Positions 34,951-44,059 of a DNA stretch of 64,000 nucleotides are shown here, piece after piece. The stretch comes from Halovenus sp037080055. GTDB taxonomy: Archaea; Halobacteriota; Halobacteria; Halobacteriales; Haloarculaceae. Below the pieces are notes generated by a model that worked only from the letters and a program-made list of their open reading frames with translations, was not told the origin of the DNA and searched no databases. The translations under genes and the position numbers were made by a program. The stretch lies in NCBI RefSeq assembly GCF_037080055.1, contig NZ_JBAOJI010000001.1, positions 186,001-250,000 on the forward strand, read 5' to 3'. Each line of letters begins with the position of its first letter. The stretch's first letter is position 1.

Positions 34951-37059
34951 ATGGACGATAGGTCGGACTCGTCGATGAATCGTCGGAAACTCTTGGCCGG
35001 AGTCGCGGGCGGGGGTGTCGCCGCACTCGCAGGCTGTTCGTTTTTCGACCGCGGGGACGACGGAGAAACGAACGAAGTCGAGGGCGAGCGAGCGCAGAGT
35101 CTCGCCGAGGAGTTCGCGCCGGCGCTGTATTTCGATACCAACGAGAAGTGGTTCCCGACCGATCCTCGACAGTTCGAGAGCGAACAGGACGGTTCGACTA
35201 TCGTCGACGGCTTCGATGCGTTCGAGGGGTACGTCAACGCGGGCGGCAGTGAGGACCCGCCGGAACCGAGTGTCTTCTATCACGTCGTCGAGTACGAGGA
35301 CGCTCCGTTGGCCGTCGTCCAGTTCTGGCTGTACTCCGCGTTCGATCAGTTCAGCACCAACTTCCACTGGCATGACTGGGAACTCCTGCAGGTCTTCGTC
35401 GACACGGACAGCGGCGAACCCCAGTTACACGTCGCCAGCGCCCACTCCCGGTCGGCACCGAACAACGAACATCTGGATCCCGACCCCGACCAACAGCCAC
35501 GACTGCTTTCCGAACTCGGCTCGCATTCCAGCGGGCTCTCTCTCAACGACGACGAGACGCGGTTCCAGCGGCTCCCGCTAGACGGCGGAATCGCCGACAT
35601 CACGAACAGCGTCGTCGACGAACTCGGTGATCTGGCGGCTATTCCGCTTGCGTACGGCCTGCCGCGCGACGAGGGACTGGCGCTTCCGTATCTCGTTCCC
35701 GAACTCGACGGCAACCGGATCTACGAACACCCCGACCTGCCTTCCGTTGAGCAGTCCGACCTCGTCTCTGACGACCTGGTCATCGAGTCCTTCGACGCGC
35801 TACAGTCTCCCCCCACGAACCTGCCGACCCGTGAGACGGGGCTGTACTTCGAGTACGAGGGCAGAGAGAGCGACGCCGACGAGAGCTACCAACTGCTCCC
35901 GACCGCCGACCTCGAACATATCGAGAATTTCGCGGGAGAACAGCTCAGTTTTCCCTTCGCTATCCCACAGTTTGCGGAAGATATCGTTGCTAGTCATATC
36001 ACGACCACCGGTGTCCCGTGGAAAGACCCCCGGTACGAGCAACCGGCGAGTGACATTACAGAGACGGACCACCGGCAAGCCCTCGCCAACCGGTACGACG
36101 CGATTGCGCCACCCTCACAGGCCAATCAGGTCGTCGCGAGAGTCTCCAACGTGGTCGCCTCCGAGGACGCTCCCGAAGGCGACGGATTAGCGAGTATCGA
36201 GTCCCCGCTCGAGATGTTCGCGCTCCTCCAGAGTGATCCCGTGGCCGTCCCGACCTTTCAGGGGCTGGCGGTTCTCAAAAACGTCCCCGAGGGTGAACAC
36301 AGGCTGACGATCAACGGGGCGGGCGTTGCCCCGCACAGCGAGACCATTACTGTTACGAGAGACGATACACCCGACCTCGCGGGTGCTGATGGGGAGATTC
36401 CTGTGGTCGCAAACGAGAAGGCGACGAAACTCGAAGTCGACCCACGTGAGTCCGACGCCGATCTGCGCAAATTCGCCGTCGAGGACGACTTCGCCGGTCG
36501 GCTCTACGACGCCCCGCTATCCGGTCCCGACGCCGTCTACGTCCATCAGGGTGGCGCGTTCACTGCCGAAGTCCGGGATGTAGACGACGAGATCGGCGCG
36601 GTTCGTGTCAATCCCAACCCCGAGGAGAAGATCCGGATCGAGCGCCCGGAAACTGGCAAGGGTTCGCTCGCCGAGTACCTCGCCGACGTTGCCGAAGAGA
36701 CGCGGGCGCAGGTCGCCGCCGCCGCGGACGAGGTGGATGTGGGCGATACCGACGACGACGACGAATCGAGTTCAGGAAACGGACAGTCTGGCGGCCCGGA
36801 GAACGCGATTCGCGGTCTGGAACAGGCGCTTGCAGCGGTCGTCGAAGCGGCCGAGCGAGCAGCCGAACGAGCGCGATCCAACGACCGTGCCAATACAAAT
36901 CAGCAACTCGAAGCGGTTGCGACACGACTGGAACGCGTCCAATCCCGACTCGAAGCGGCACGTGACTCGCTCCCGCCCGGGGTCGCAAACGCCGCCTCGA
37001 ACCGCCTCGATCAGTCCCAGCGTCGCTCTGAGCAGGCGCGTAAGGCTGACAAACTCTGA
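34951..37059 (+). CDS. Tat-exported lipoprotein with a VPS62/DUF946-like domain
   Basis: 702 residues. A Tat signal with lipobox is visible at the N-terminus: NRRKLLAGVAGGGVAALAGC. Residues about 50-170 resemble the Vps62/DUF946 domain, with FAPALYFDTNEKWFPTD, VVEYEDAPLAVVQFWLYSAF and HWHDWELLQVFVDTDSGEPQLHVASAHS. A long middle of unknown fold follows, then a beta-rich module (about 430-500, with LKNVPEGEHRLTINGAGVAP), and finally a helical, Asp/Ser-rich tail that could form coiled coils (NQQLEAVATRLERVQSRLEAARDSL). The substrate or role is unknown; it should sit on the outer face of the membrane. Confidence 0.72.
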   Translation: MDDRSDSSMNRRKLLAGVAGGGVAALAGCSFFDRGDDGETNEVEGERAQSLAEEFAPALYFDTNEKWFPTDPRQFESEQDGSTIVDGFDAFEGYVNAGGSEDPPEPSVFYHVVEYEDAPLAVVQFWLYSAFDQFSTNFHWHDWELLQVFVDTDSGEPQLHVASAHSRSAPNNEHLDPDPDQQPRLLSELGSHSSGLSLNDDETRFQRLPLDGGIADITNSVVDELGDLAAIPLAYGLPRDEGLALPYLVPELDGNRIYEHPDLPSVEQSDLVSDDLVIESFDALQSPPTNLPTRETGLYFEYEGRESDADESYQLLPTADLEHIENFAGEQLSFPFAIPQFAEDIVASHITTTGVPWKDPRYEQPASDITETDHRQALANRYDAIAPPSQANQVVARVSNVVASEDAPEGDGLASIESPLEMFALLQSDPVAVPTFQGLAVLKNVPEGEHRLTINGAGVAPHSETITVTRDDTPDLAGADGEIPVVANEKATKLEVDPRESDADLRKFAVEDDFAGRLYDAPLSGPDAVYVHQGGAFTAEVRDVDDEIGAVRVNPNPEEKIRIERPETGKGSLAEYLADVAEETRAQVAAAADEVDVGDTDDDDESSSGNGQSGGPENAIRGLEQALAAVVEAAERAAERARSNDRANTNQQLEAVATRLERVQSRLEAARDSLPPGVANAASNRLDQSQRRSEQARKADKL

Positions 37060-37140
37060 GTGAGACGGGCTAGTTCCCACTCTCTGGGGCTGGGCGGGCG
37101 GAGTCGACGGCGCAATCGGTCCTGATGGGTGATTCTGTGG

Positions 37141-38100
37141 CTAGTTTGGAAAGAGACTCTCGGGAAGGTACGCTGAAACCGTCCACGCCGGCTGATTCAC
37201 GACCTCGTTTATCTTCAGATCGACAGCGGCCGAACAGAGGAGATACGCCTCCGACCGCTTCAATCCGCGCTGCTCGTGGAGATGGTCGATCATGTGCCGA
37301 ATGGCCAGTTTCGTCGCGTCCATGAGATCCTCGGCAATTCCCGTCGTCGCGTACATCGACTCGTCGCTCCCGGTCGGAGTAAAGGGCCCAGTCGTCTCGA
37401 ACTGTGGGTGTTCGATCTCCAGATCCGACCGGACGGTCAGCCGTGCAGTGACGAACATGGGGGCTTCGATTCCCGTCACACACACCTCGCCGTCGCCCTG
37501 TGCGGCGTGACAGTCGCCGATACTGAACAGCCCCCCTGCGACCTCGACGGGAAGATACAGCGTCGATCCCGCGGTGAGATGTTTGATATCCAGATTCCCT
37601 CCGACGCGGCGCGGTGGAGTCGTGCTGTGTTCGCCGTCGTCGGCGGGTGCGACACCAGCGATTCCCGGAAACGGATCGAGCGGGACCTCGATACCGTCGA
37701 CGAATCTCCCAACATCGTCGTCGAGGTCCCAGATGTGAAGGCCCGGTTTGTCGAATTCGGCGGGGAGCAGTCCCTTGTCTTTTGCTTCGGGGTAGAAGTA
37801 GGTCACGCCGAAGCCTTTGTGCTCGAAGTCGAGCAATTCGATTTCGAGCACGTCGCCCGGTTGTGCTCCCTCGACTGCGACGGGGCCGGTCAGCGGATGT
37901 CCCTCGAAGGACATCGCTTCGAGGTCTTCGACCGTCGAGTCTTGGTCGAACGCGCCGTTTGGCGCGCCGCGGCACTCGAACTCCACGACTGCCCCCGATT
38001 CGACGGAGCAGACGGGGTCGAGCGAGTTGTCCCAGACGCCGATATGAACGTTCTCTGCGCTGTCGCCCAGTCGATGATCGATCTCGTATTCCCCGGACAC
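37141..38100 (-). CDS. Acetamidase/formamidase family protein
   Basis: 319 residues from a GTG start at 38100; no ATG lies near it. The family pattern is visible throughout: VESGAVVEFECRGAP, the middle HPLTGPVAVEGAQPGDVLEIELLD, GGNLDIKHLTAGSTLYLPVEVAGGLFSIGDCHAAQGDGEVCVTGIE and the final NQPAWTVSAYLP. Members hydrolyse formamide or acetamide to ammonia and acid. The conserved Glu in GDGEVCVTGIE and the His in GDCHA are present. It stands alone; no urea or amide transporter is nearby. Confidence 0.9.
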   Translation of the reverse strand: MSGEYEIDHRLGDSAENVHIGVWDNSLDPVCSVESGAVVEFECRGAPNGAFDQDSTVEDLEAMSFEGHPLTGPVAVEGAQPGDVLEIELLDFEHKGFGVTYFYPEAKDKGLLPAEFDKPGLHIWDLDDDVGRFVDGIEVPLDPFPGIAGVAPADDGEHSTTPPRRVGGNLDIKHLTAGSTLYLPVEVAGGLFSIGDCHAAQGDGEVCVTGIEAPMFVTARLTVRSDLEIEHPQFETTGPFTPTGSDESMYATTGIAEDLMDATKLAIRHMIDHLHEQRGLKRSEAYLLCSAAVDLKINEVVNQPAWTVSAYLPESLFPN

Positions 38101-38268
38101 GCCCGATCATCGACCGCTGCCCTCTAAGGTCTACTGCCTGCTCGAAACGGCGGCCCCGCCACGGCCCACCTCTCTGATGAGAGTATCCCGGGTACAAATC
38201 GGCCGTATAAAAAAGTCGGGCGTGGAATTGACAGAGTTAGCTACTGAACAGGTACGAGACGTTGCTGG

Positions 38269-39402
38269 TCACGTTTCGTTTTCAGTCTCGTTGCCGTCCG
38301 TTCCGTCGTCTTCACCAACGCCGGTATCATCTTCCTCGTCTCCGCCGACTCCGGTATCAGCACCGCCTCCGCCGGCGAACTGGCTGACAGTATCCTGAAC
38401 TTCAGACTGGGAGAGCGCCTGCTCGAAGGCTTCGGGGGCCGCCGGCTGACCAGCGGCTCTGTTGACGACGCCAGCGTGGCGAGCGTCGACAGCGTAGATC
38501 GACAGCACCGCGTTCAGAAGGTCCGGGCTCTCGATGTAGCCGGCCGCACCCAGGTGTGCACCCGCGATGGTGTTTTCGACTTCCGCGGCCGTTTGGAGGA
38601 ACCCGTCCGCATCCTCGAACTCAAACTCGAAGCTCTGTTCCTGCTCTGGCTGGGTCGTTCCCTCGGTACCGCCCGTCTCGTCGTCTTGTTGAGTCGTGTT
38701 ATCGTCCTCATCCGGCTGTTCGGCCGTATCCTCGGAGTCCTCTTCTTCCGTGGTGTTGTCGTCCTGCTCTGGCCGGGTCATATCGCCCCCTGGCTGGGGT
38801 GTGACTCCGCCGCCAAGCAGTTCGACAGTCTGTTCGAGGACGGTCACGTGCTGTTCTTTCTGACTGCTGATCTCCTCTAAAGTAGCGTACAGACTGCCGG
38901 ACGCCTGCTGGGTCTGTTGGAGCGCAGAGGTTTCGTTACCGCCAGCGTCGGTCGCGTTCTCGTCTTCTTCATCATCCGGGGCCGTCGTCTCGTTTCCGTC
39001 TTCCTCGTCTTCAGGTGCGGTAGCTCCGTCGTCTTCCTCGTCTGTCGTCTCTTCGTCCTCACCGGGCGTGGTCGTATCCTCGCTCTCCTGGTCATCGCCG
39101 AAGTCACCCTCGGAGAACTCCTCGACAGCCTGGGCGTAGAGGTCCCGCTGGAGCCGTTTGGCCGGAAGTAGGTAGTTGAGGACGTCGACATCCGTGTTGG
39201 GCTGGTCGTCGAACATCGGCTCTTCGGCCTGCTCGTCGTCCTGCTGTGCGAAGGTGGTGCCGGTTCCGAGAAGGAGTAACCCGCCACCTGCTGCCGCCGT
39301 GCGTTGCAAGAATGTCCGACGAGAGTCCTCCGAGTCGAACTGATTCCGCACCGATGCTGCTATGCGCTCTGGAACTGTTTGCGAGCTATCTGAGTCAGTC
39401 AT
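38269..39402 (-). CDS. Tat-exported ferritin-like domain protein with acidic inserts
   Basis: 377 residues from the ATG at 39402. A Tat motif SRRTFLQRTAAAGGGLLLLG begins the mature protein. A ferritin-like helix set follows, split into pieces: DVDVLNYLLPAKRLQRDLYAQAVEEF, SLYATLEEISSQKEQHVTVLEQTVELLGG and, after a second insert, FLQTAAEVENTIAGAHLGAAGYIESPDLLNAVLSIYAVDARHAGVVNRAAG. The inserts of about 60 and 55 residues are almost pure Glu/Asp/Thr/Gly. The family (ferritin-like, DUF4439 type) often lacks obvious metal ligands. It is probably membrane-attached on the outside; the function is not known. Confidence 0.75.
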   Translation of the reverse strand: MTDSDSSQTVPERIAASVRNQFDSEDSRRTFLQRTAAAGGGLLLLGTGTTFAQQDDEQAEEPMFDDQPNTDVDVLNYLLPAKRLQRDLYAQAVEEFSEGDFGDDQESEDTTTPGEDEETTDEEDDGATAPEDEEDGNETTAPDDEEDENATDAGGNETSALQQTQQASGSLYATLEEISSQKEQHVTVLEQTVELLGGGVTPQPGGDMTRPEQDDNTTEEEDSEDTAEQPDEDDNTTQQDDETGGTEGTTQPEQEQSFEFEFEDADGFLQTAAEVENTIAGAHLGAAGYIESPDLLNAVLSIYAVDARHAGVVNRAAGQPAAPEAFEQALSQSEVQDTVSQFAGGGGADTGVGGDEEDDTGVGEDDGTDGNETENET

Positions 39403-39831
39403 TTTAACTGCTGGGTATTCCAGCAACCAGAGTCACAACTCCCAGTTGTATTGTTATACATAGCACCTGCAACGGTAATCGGTGCCAAGTGATTGCCGTT
39501 GTGAACAACAAGCGCTTGGGTTGGGCACCGTTTGAATCGTTCGCAGCGCAAAAAAGAGCCTAATTCCGCCCCCAGTCGCCAACACGTTCCGTTTCCGTTC
39601 GTGCAGGCAGTGTAAGCTCTCCTTATGTGTGGATCGTACACATGGTCGGCTGCGCGATACGCGTATCGGTTCCGATCACTACCACCTACGACGAGTGGGT
39701 CCATGCCCGTCGTCGCGGCAGAGTGCCCTCTGAATCGTGTCTCCGCTGTCTCGGAACTCACCAGCCAGAACTTCGTCCCTGCATTGCAGCCGGAAGGGCC
39801 AATTCGATACCACCTTCCGATCTGCGGACAG
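39403..39831. other. Long spacer between the ferritin-like gene and the methyltransferase
   Basis: About 430 bases with no supported gene. Both strands contain open frames (such as 39625-40044 on plus), but they have odd composition and overlap the methyltransferase in another phase, so I regard them as chance. The left 60 bases carry the promoter of the Tat ferritin-like gene. No repeat or RNA gene was recognised. Confidence 0.4.
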
Positions 39832-40392
39832 CTATTCCGCGTTCGCGACCAGCAGAAACGTCTCCGGTCGTACCGCCTCGAATTTAATCTCGAATCCGTG
39901 TTGCCGGAGTGCATCTGCGGCCTCGGTGGCAGAGAATCGCTCGTCGACGGGCGGACCGTGGTCTCCGCTGCCGGTGGCCGCCCAATCGACGACGACGAGG
40001 GTACCCTGTTCGTCGAGCACCCGGGACAGTTCACGCATCGCTAGCTCGCTGGCGAACTCGTGGTAGGTCATCGTCGAGAACGCCGCGTCGAGGCTGTCGG
40101 TTTCCAGCGGGAGGTCGTCGATTCCGCTGGTCACGAGGTCGACGTTGTTGGGGACACCTTTCTCTCGGTAGTAGTCGTGCATCGCTTCTTGGATGTCCAC
40201 AGCGTACACCCGCCCAACCGACGGCGCAACGTCGTCAGTGTAGAATCCGGTCCCGCTGCCGAGGTCTGCGACCGTGTCGTCCCCGTCGGCCGAGAGTGCC
40301 CACAGGAGTTCCTCAGCGGAGAGATGCCGGTATCGCTGCCGTGCGTCTTCGAGTTTGTCAGCACGGTCGGCATCGAACGTGTGATGTCCCAT
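39832..40392 (-). CDS. Class I SAM-dependent methyltransferase
   Basis: 186 residues. The SAM-binding motif TVADLGSGTGFYTDDVAPSVGRVYAVDIQE is clear, followed by LVTSGIDDLPLETDSLDAAFSTMTYHEF (motif II/III) and ELSRVLDEQGTLVVVDWAA. It is close to the UbiE or arsenite methyltransferase group by shape, but the substrate is unknown. It starts one base after the stop of the DUF302 gene, so the two are one transcript. Confidence 0.87.
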   Translation of the reverse strand: MGHHTFDADRADKLEDARQRYRHLSAEELLWALSADGDDTVADLGSGTGFYTDDVAPSVGRVYAVDIQEAMHDYYREKGVPNNVDLVTSGIDDLPLETDSLDAAFSTMTYHEFASELAMRELSRVLDEQGTLVVVDWAATGSGDHGPPVDERFSATEAADALRQHGFEIKFEAVRPETFLLVANAE

Positions 40393-40393
40393 C

Positions 40394-40834
40394 TTAGAGG
40401 TTCTCGAAGGCTTCGTCGACGAGTTCGCCGGTGGTGGCGACGATATCTGCCATCTCCTCGTTGTCGGGAGCCATCCCGACGAGTCGCGCGATACGCATGA
40501 TCGAGACGTGATAGACTCGCTGTTTCCCGGGCTCTTCCTCCCAGATGACGACGTTACAGGCCATCAGGGCACCGAGTTTGTTGTCTGTCGCATCGAGAGC
40601 ACGGTCGGCAACCTCGGGGTTGCAGGCACCCAGCACGTAGTACGGGTCCCGGCCAGCGTCGACTTTCTCGTTGAGCATCTCCGAGGGAGAGAATTCGACG
40701 GGGACGCCGAATCCCGCGTCGGAGAACACCTCACGGACGTGTTCGATTGCTTCCTCGTGGCCCATCTCGAGAGTCGTCTGTTCTTCGCCGATGTCGTCCG
40801 GATCGATCTGAGTCGGGTCGATTGGGAGCGTCAT
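40394..40834 (-). CDS. DUF302 family protein
   Basis: 146 residues from the ATG at 40834; a longer frame from 40996 reads non-coding-like sequence. The domain begins near MGHEEAIEHVREVFSDAGFGVPVEFSPSEMLNEKVDAGRDPYYVLGACNPEVADRALD, the usual DUF302 pattern, with Cys in GACN and in LMACNVVIWEEEPGK. The function is unknown; such proteins occur with redox, heavy-metal and sulfur genes. It is followed immediately by the methyltransferase and precedes, divergently, the sulfur/redox island. Confidence 0.82.
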   Translation of the reverse strand: MTLPIDPTQIDPDDIGEEQTTLEMGHEEAIEHVREVFSDAGFGVPVEFSPSEMLNEKVDAGRDPYYVLGACNPEVADRALDATDNKLGALMACNVVIWEEEPGKQRVYHVSIMRIARLVGMAPDNEEMADIVATTGELVDEAFENL

Positions 40835-41094
40835 TCGTGTGCTGTATTGGGTCCACAGAGCAAAATCACTTTGGGTACCGGTTCCTAATCGAACGAGCCC
40901 GAACTCCGGCCTCCGGACCGGACACAGTCCAGTACGCACAATCCTAGAACGGGAGTTGAGCACTCCGAGCACCGACGAAGAGTACGCGCTGTCCAACTGT
41001 GGATGATCCCGCCCGGGACGACTGGTGGTAGGAGCAGTTGTGGTATTGTGGAAACCACGAAATTCTTTTGAGCGCGGCGTTCCAACGATAAAAC
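40835..41094. promoter_or_regulatory. Divergent promoter spacer of the DUF302 and CoADR-like genes
   Basis: A 260-base intergenic region. It holds a candidate for the shared sulfur-island motif at 41044-41065 and a TATA-like TTCTTTTG at about 41063-41070 that is 27 bases from the CoADR-like ATG at 41095. The other side carries the DUF302 promoter. No gene is seen. Confidence 0.55.
41044..41065 (+). promoter_or_regulatory. Shared motif site A (CoADR-like gene), weakest copy
   Basis: TATTGT at 41044-41049 followed, at the same 14-base offset as in the other sites, by CGAAATTC rather than the usual CCCAAAAC. It also has a GTGG-AAA-CCAC dyad inside. It lies immediately upstream of the TATA region. 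Confidence 0.45.
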
Positions 41095-42444
41095 ATGAGC
41101 GACACGCTTGTGATCGTCGGCGGAGATGCTGCAGGGATGAGCGCTGCGAGCAAGGCCAAGCGCGAGCAGCCAGAGATGGACGTGATCGTCTTCGAGAAAG
41201 GCGAGTGGGTGTCGTATGCCGCCTGTGGAATGCCCTATTACGTCAAAGGCGCAGTCGAGGACCTCGACGATCTGGTCACCGTGACGCCCGAGCAGTTTCG
41301 CGAGGAGCGAGAGATCGATCTGCGCACGGGCCACGAAGTCGTCGGGATCGATCCCGAGGCCGAAACTGTCACGGTCGAGGGTCGTGGGGAGCAATTCGAG
41401 CAGTCGTACGACCACCTCCTCGTCGCGACGGGAGCAACCGCGATCGAACCGCCGTTCGACGGGCTGGGCCTCGACGGGGTGTTCACGATTCACGACATGG
41501 ACGAAGCCGATGCCATCGAGGAGTACGTCAGCGAGCGGTCGCCGGACTCTGCGGCCATCGTCGGCGGCGGCTACGTCGGTATCGAGATGGCCGAGGCACT
41601 GTCGGAACGGGGCCTCGATGTCAGTCTCTACGAGATGCTACCACACGTCCTCCAGCCATTCGGCGATACGGTGGCTGAGGCCGTCGAAGAACATCTGCGA
41701 GAACAGGGGGTCGACCTCCATCTCGACACCGCAGTGTCGGGCTTCGAGGGAGAGAGTTCCGTCGAGCGCGTCGCCCTCGAAGACGACTCCCGGGCGGTCG
41801 ATATCGTGATCGTCGGGGTCGGAGTCGCACCGAACACCGACCTCGCCGAGCAGGCAGGCATCGAGGTAGGCGAAACCGGTGCCATCGCCACCGACGAGTA
41901 CGGTCGGACGAACTACGAGAATATCTACGCGGCGGGCGACAACGCCGAGGCCCGGAACGTCGTGACCGGCGACCCCGACCACGTCCCGCTGGCGTTGACC
42001 GCCAACCGCGCGGGCCGTGCTATCGGACAGACCGTAACCGGCGATCCGGAACCCGTCGGCGAAACTGCCGGAACAGCGATCGTCAAGGCATTCGATCTCG
42101 GGGCTGCCAGGACCGGGATCGTCGACGAACAGCGCGCGAGCGAGGCGGGCTTCGATCCCGTCTCGGTATCGATCTCGGCATCGACACGGGCACACTACTA
42201 CCCCGGCGGCGAGGAACTCACCGTGACGCTGCTAGCCGACCGCGACTCCGGCACGCTCCTGGGCGGGACAGTCGTCGGTCGGGAGGGAGCAAAGCGGATC
42301 GATACCGTCGCGATGGCGCTGACCGGTGGCCTGACAGTGTCCGAACTGCGAGACGCCGATCTGGCCTACGCGCCGCCGTTCAGTCCCGTCTGGGATCCGA
42401 TCCTCACGGCGGCGAAAGTCTTGGCGGGGAAACTCGACGCATGA
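41095..42444 (+). CDS. Pyridine nucleotide-disulfide oxidoreductase, CoA-disulfide reductase / NADH oxidase type
   Basis: 449 residues. The FAD-binding loop is VIVGGDAAGMSAASKAKR, the redox Cys is at about residue 43 in WVSYAACGMPYYVKG, and the NAD-binding loop is AIVGGGYVGIEMAEALSERG. The C-terminal dimer domain begins near NRAGRAIGQTV. A single Cys at this place is typical of CoA-disulfide reductases and persulfide reductases, which use Cys-SSCoA chemistry. In this cluster a role in reducing sulfane sulfur, CoA disulfide or persulfide is likely. The ATG fits a leaderless start after a TATA-like box; the next gene overlaps as ATGA. Confidence 0.87.
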   Translation: MSDTLVIVGGDAAGMSAASKAKREQPEMDVIVFEKGEWVSYAACGMPYYVKGAVEDLDDLVTVTPEQFREEREIDLRTGHEVVGIDPEAETVTVEGRGEQFEQSYDHLLVATGATAIEPPFDGLGLDGVFTIHDMDEADAIEEYVSERSPDSAAIVGGGYVGIEMAEALSERGLDVSLYEMLPHVLQPFGDTVAEAVEEHLREQGVDLHLDTAVSGFEGESSVERVALEDDSRAVDIVIVGVGVAPNTDLAEQAGIEVGETGAIATDEYGRTNYENIYAAGDNAEARNVVTGDPDHVPLALTANRAGRAIGQTVTGDPEPVGETAGTAIVKAFDLGAARTGIVDEQRASEAGFDPVSVSISASTRAHYYPGGEELTVTLLADRDSGTLLGGTVVGREGAKRIDTVAMALTGGLTVSELRDADLAYAPPFSPVWDPILTAAKVLAGKLDA

Positions 42445-43691
42445 GCGACGCCACTCCGGCCGAGTTCCTCCGCGACCACCGAGAGGATCTCGTCACACTG
42501 GCGCTCGATCTCCTCGCGATGGACACGTCGAACCCACCCGGCGACACGCGCGAGATTGTCGAGGAGATCGAGCGATTTCTCGACCCACTTCCCGTCGACG
42601 TCGAGCGCTTCGCGGTCGATCCGGCGAAGCCGAATCTGCTCGTTCGCGTCCCGGGCGCGTCGGACAGGACGCTGTTGTACAACGGCCACCTCGATACGGT
42701 GCCGTTCGACATCGAGTCGTGGACTCGTGATCCGTTCGGCGAGCACGTCAATGGTCTCGTCTACGGCCGCGGCGCGACCGATATGAAGGGTGCAGTGGCA
42801 TCGATGCTGTTCGCGATTCGGGCGTTCGCAGCGACTGACACCGAACCACCGGTCGACCTCCTCGTTGCGCTGGTTAGCGACGAGGAGGTCGGCGGCGACG
42901 CCGGCTTACCCGCGCTGCTGGACTCCGGCCATCTCGACGCCGACGCCTGTGTGATCGGCGAGCCAACCTGTGAGATGGGTCGCCACTCCGTGACAGTCGC
43001 CGACCGTGGCAGCATCTGGCTGACGCTCGAAGCACGCGGCGAGGGTGCCCACGGATCACGTCCAGCACTCGGTGTCAACGCCATCGACCGCCTCTACGAC
43101 GCGATCGAGACGCTGCGCAACCGCTTCGGCAGCAAGAAACTCGACATCGATACTGCGGTGGACCCGATCATCGACGAATCAGTCGAGTACTACACCCCGA
43201 TGATGGGCGAGGATATCGCCAGAGAACTCTTCCGATATCCGTCGATCAACCTCGGTGTCATCGAAGGCGGCGACGCGATCAATAGCGTCCCCCAGTCCGC
43301 CCGCGCCGAGATCGATATCCGCCTGACTGCGGGTGTGCAGACGCCGACTCTACTCTCGGAAATCCGCTCCTGCGTCGCCGATTGTGAGGGCATCACAATC
43401 GCCGATGTCTCCTGGAGTGTCGGGACTGCCGAGGCACCCGACGGTCCGCTCGTCGAGGCGACCGCGTCGACGGCACAAGCGGTGACGAGCGAACGGGTCT
43501 TCCGCCGGAGCGCAACGGGCGGCGGCGACGCCAAGACGCTGCGGAACGCGGACATTCCAGCCGTCGAATTCGCCCTCGGGACCGACACCGTCCACGCCAT
43601 CGACGAGTACATTCCAGTCGACGCGCTCGTCGACAACGCGGTGATCTACACACAGATTCCGGAGGCGTGGCACTCCCTCAGCGAGCAGTAA
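42441..43691 (+). CDS. M20 family metallopeptidase (ArgE/DapE/CPG2 type)
   Basis: 416 residues with M20 landmarks: LLYNGHLDTVPFD with the first metal ligand His and Asp, VYGRGATDMKGAVASML with the second Asp, VALVSDEEVGGDAG with the catalytic Glu, CVIGEPTCEMGRHSV and a dimerisation domain starting near TLEARGEGAHGSRP. The C-terminal metal His lies in the last third (GTDTVHAIDEYIP). The family hydrolyses N-acyl or N-succinyl amino acids or dipeptides. Its start lies inside the stop of the oxidoreductase (ATGA), so the pair is one operon, although the link to sulfur is not obvious. Confidence 0.88.
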   Translation: MSDATPAEFLRDHREDLVTLALDLLAMDTSNPPGDTREIVEEIERFLDPLPVDVERFAVDPAKPNLLVRVPGASDRTLLYNGHLDTVPFDIESWTRDPFGEHVNGLVYGRGATDMKGAVASMLFAIRAFAATDTEPPVDLLVALVSDEEVGGDAGLPALLDSGHLDADACVIGEPTCEMGRHSVTVADRGSIWLTLEARGEGAHGSRPALGVNAIDRLYDAIETLRNRFGSKKLDIDTAVDPIIDESVEYYTPMMGEDIARELFRYPSINLGVIEGGDAINSVPQSARAEIDIRLTAGVQTPTLLSEIRSCVADCEGITIADVSWSVGTAEAPDGPLVEATASTAQAVTSERVFRRSATGGGDAKTLRNADIPAVEFALGTDTVHAIDEYIPVDALVDNAVIYTQIPEAWHSLSEQ

Positions 43692-43757
43692 CGGGGACTC
43701 CGTGGTCTGGACTCAGGACTCCACGGTATCCCTCCGCCACGTCCCGAGACGCGTTTT

Positions 43758-43783
43758 CACAATCTTGGAATAATAGTACAATA
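43758..43783 (-). promoter_or_regulatory. Shared motif site B (first TusA), reversed
   Basis: On the minus strand the sequence from 43783 to 43758 begins TATTGTACTATTATTCCAAG. It matches the shared motif with the same 14-base offset, but it reads opposite to the TusA gene whose ATG is at 43823. The AATATTAATGG TATA region (43780-43788) overlaps the TATTGT half. Confidence 0.6.
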
Positions 43784-43822
43784 TTAATGGGGCGGGGTCG
43801 TACTTTCAGTTGTGAGATAGCC

Positions 43823-44059
43823 ATGACTGATATCGAACCCGACGAAACCGTCGACGCACGAGGTGCTGCCTGTCCCGGTCCACTGATGGATCTCATCGGA
43901 CAGATTCGGAGTGCCGAGTCCGGCGACGTGATCCGACTGTTGAGTGACAACGAGCAGTCGCTCACCGACGTTCCGGAGTGGGCCGAGGAGGCCGGAAACG
44001 AACTGCTCGCGGTCGAGGAACTCGACGACTACACGGAGTTTTACGTGGAGAAAGCATGA
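43823..44059 (+). CDS. TusA-like sulfurtransferase (first copy)
   Basis: 78 residues of the TusA/SirA fold. The hallmark is VDARGAACPGPLMDLIGQIRSAESGDVIRLLS with the CPxP motif and conserved Cys in AACPGP. The start at 43823 is chosen over 43667, whose extra 52 codons read through the promoter. TusA carries persulfide sulfur between sulfurtransferases. Its stop overlaps the ATG of the SQR-like flavoprotein (ATGA), so it probably hands sulfur to or from that enzyme. Confidence 0.9.
   Translation: MTDIEPDETVDARGAACPGPLMDLIGQIRSAESGDVIRLLSDNEQSLTDVPEWAEEAGNELLAVEELDDYTEFYVEKA

Noticed and set aside
37070..38197. Minus-strand open frame of 375 codons overlapping the formamidase in another phase
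   Set aside because: The sequence is Arg-rich and has no domain; the formamidase frame carries the family motifs.
39399..40044. Open frames in the spacer before the methyltransferase
   Set aside because: Their composition is Cys, Ser and Arg-rich and unlike the acidic proteins of this genome, and they overlap a real gene.
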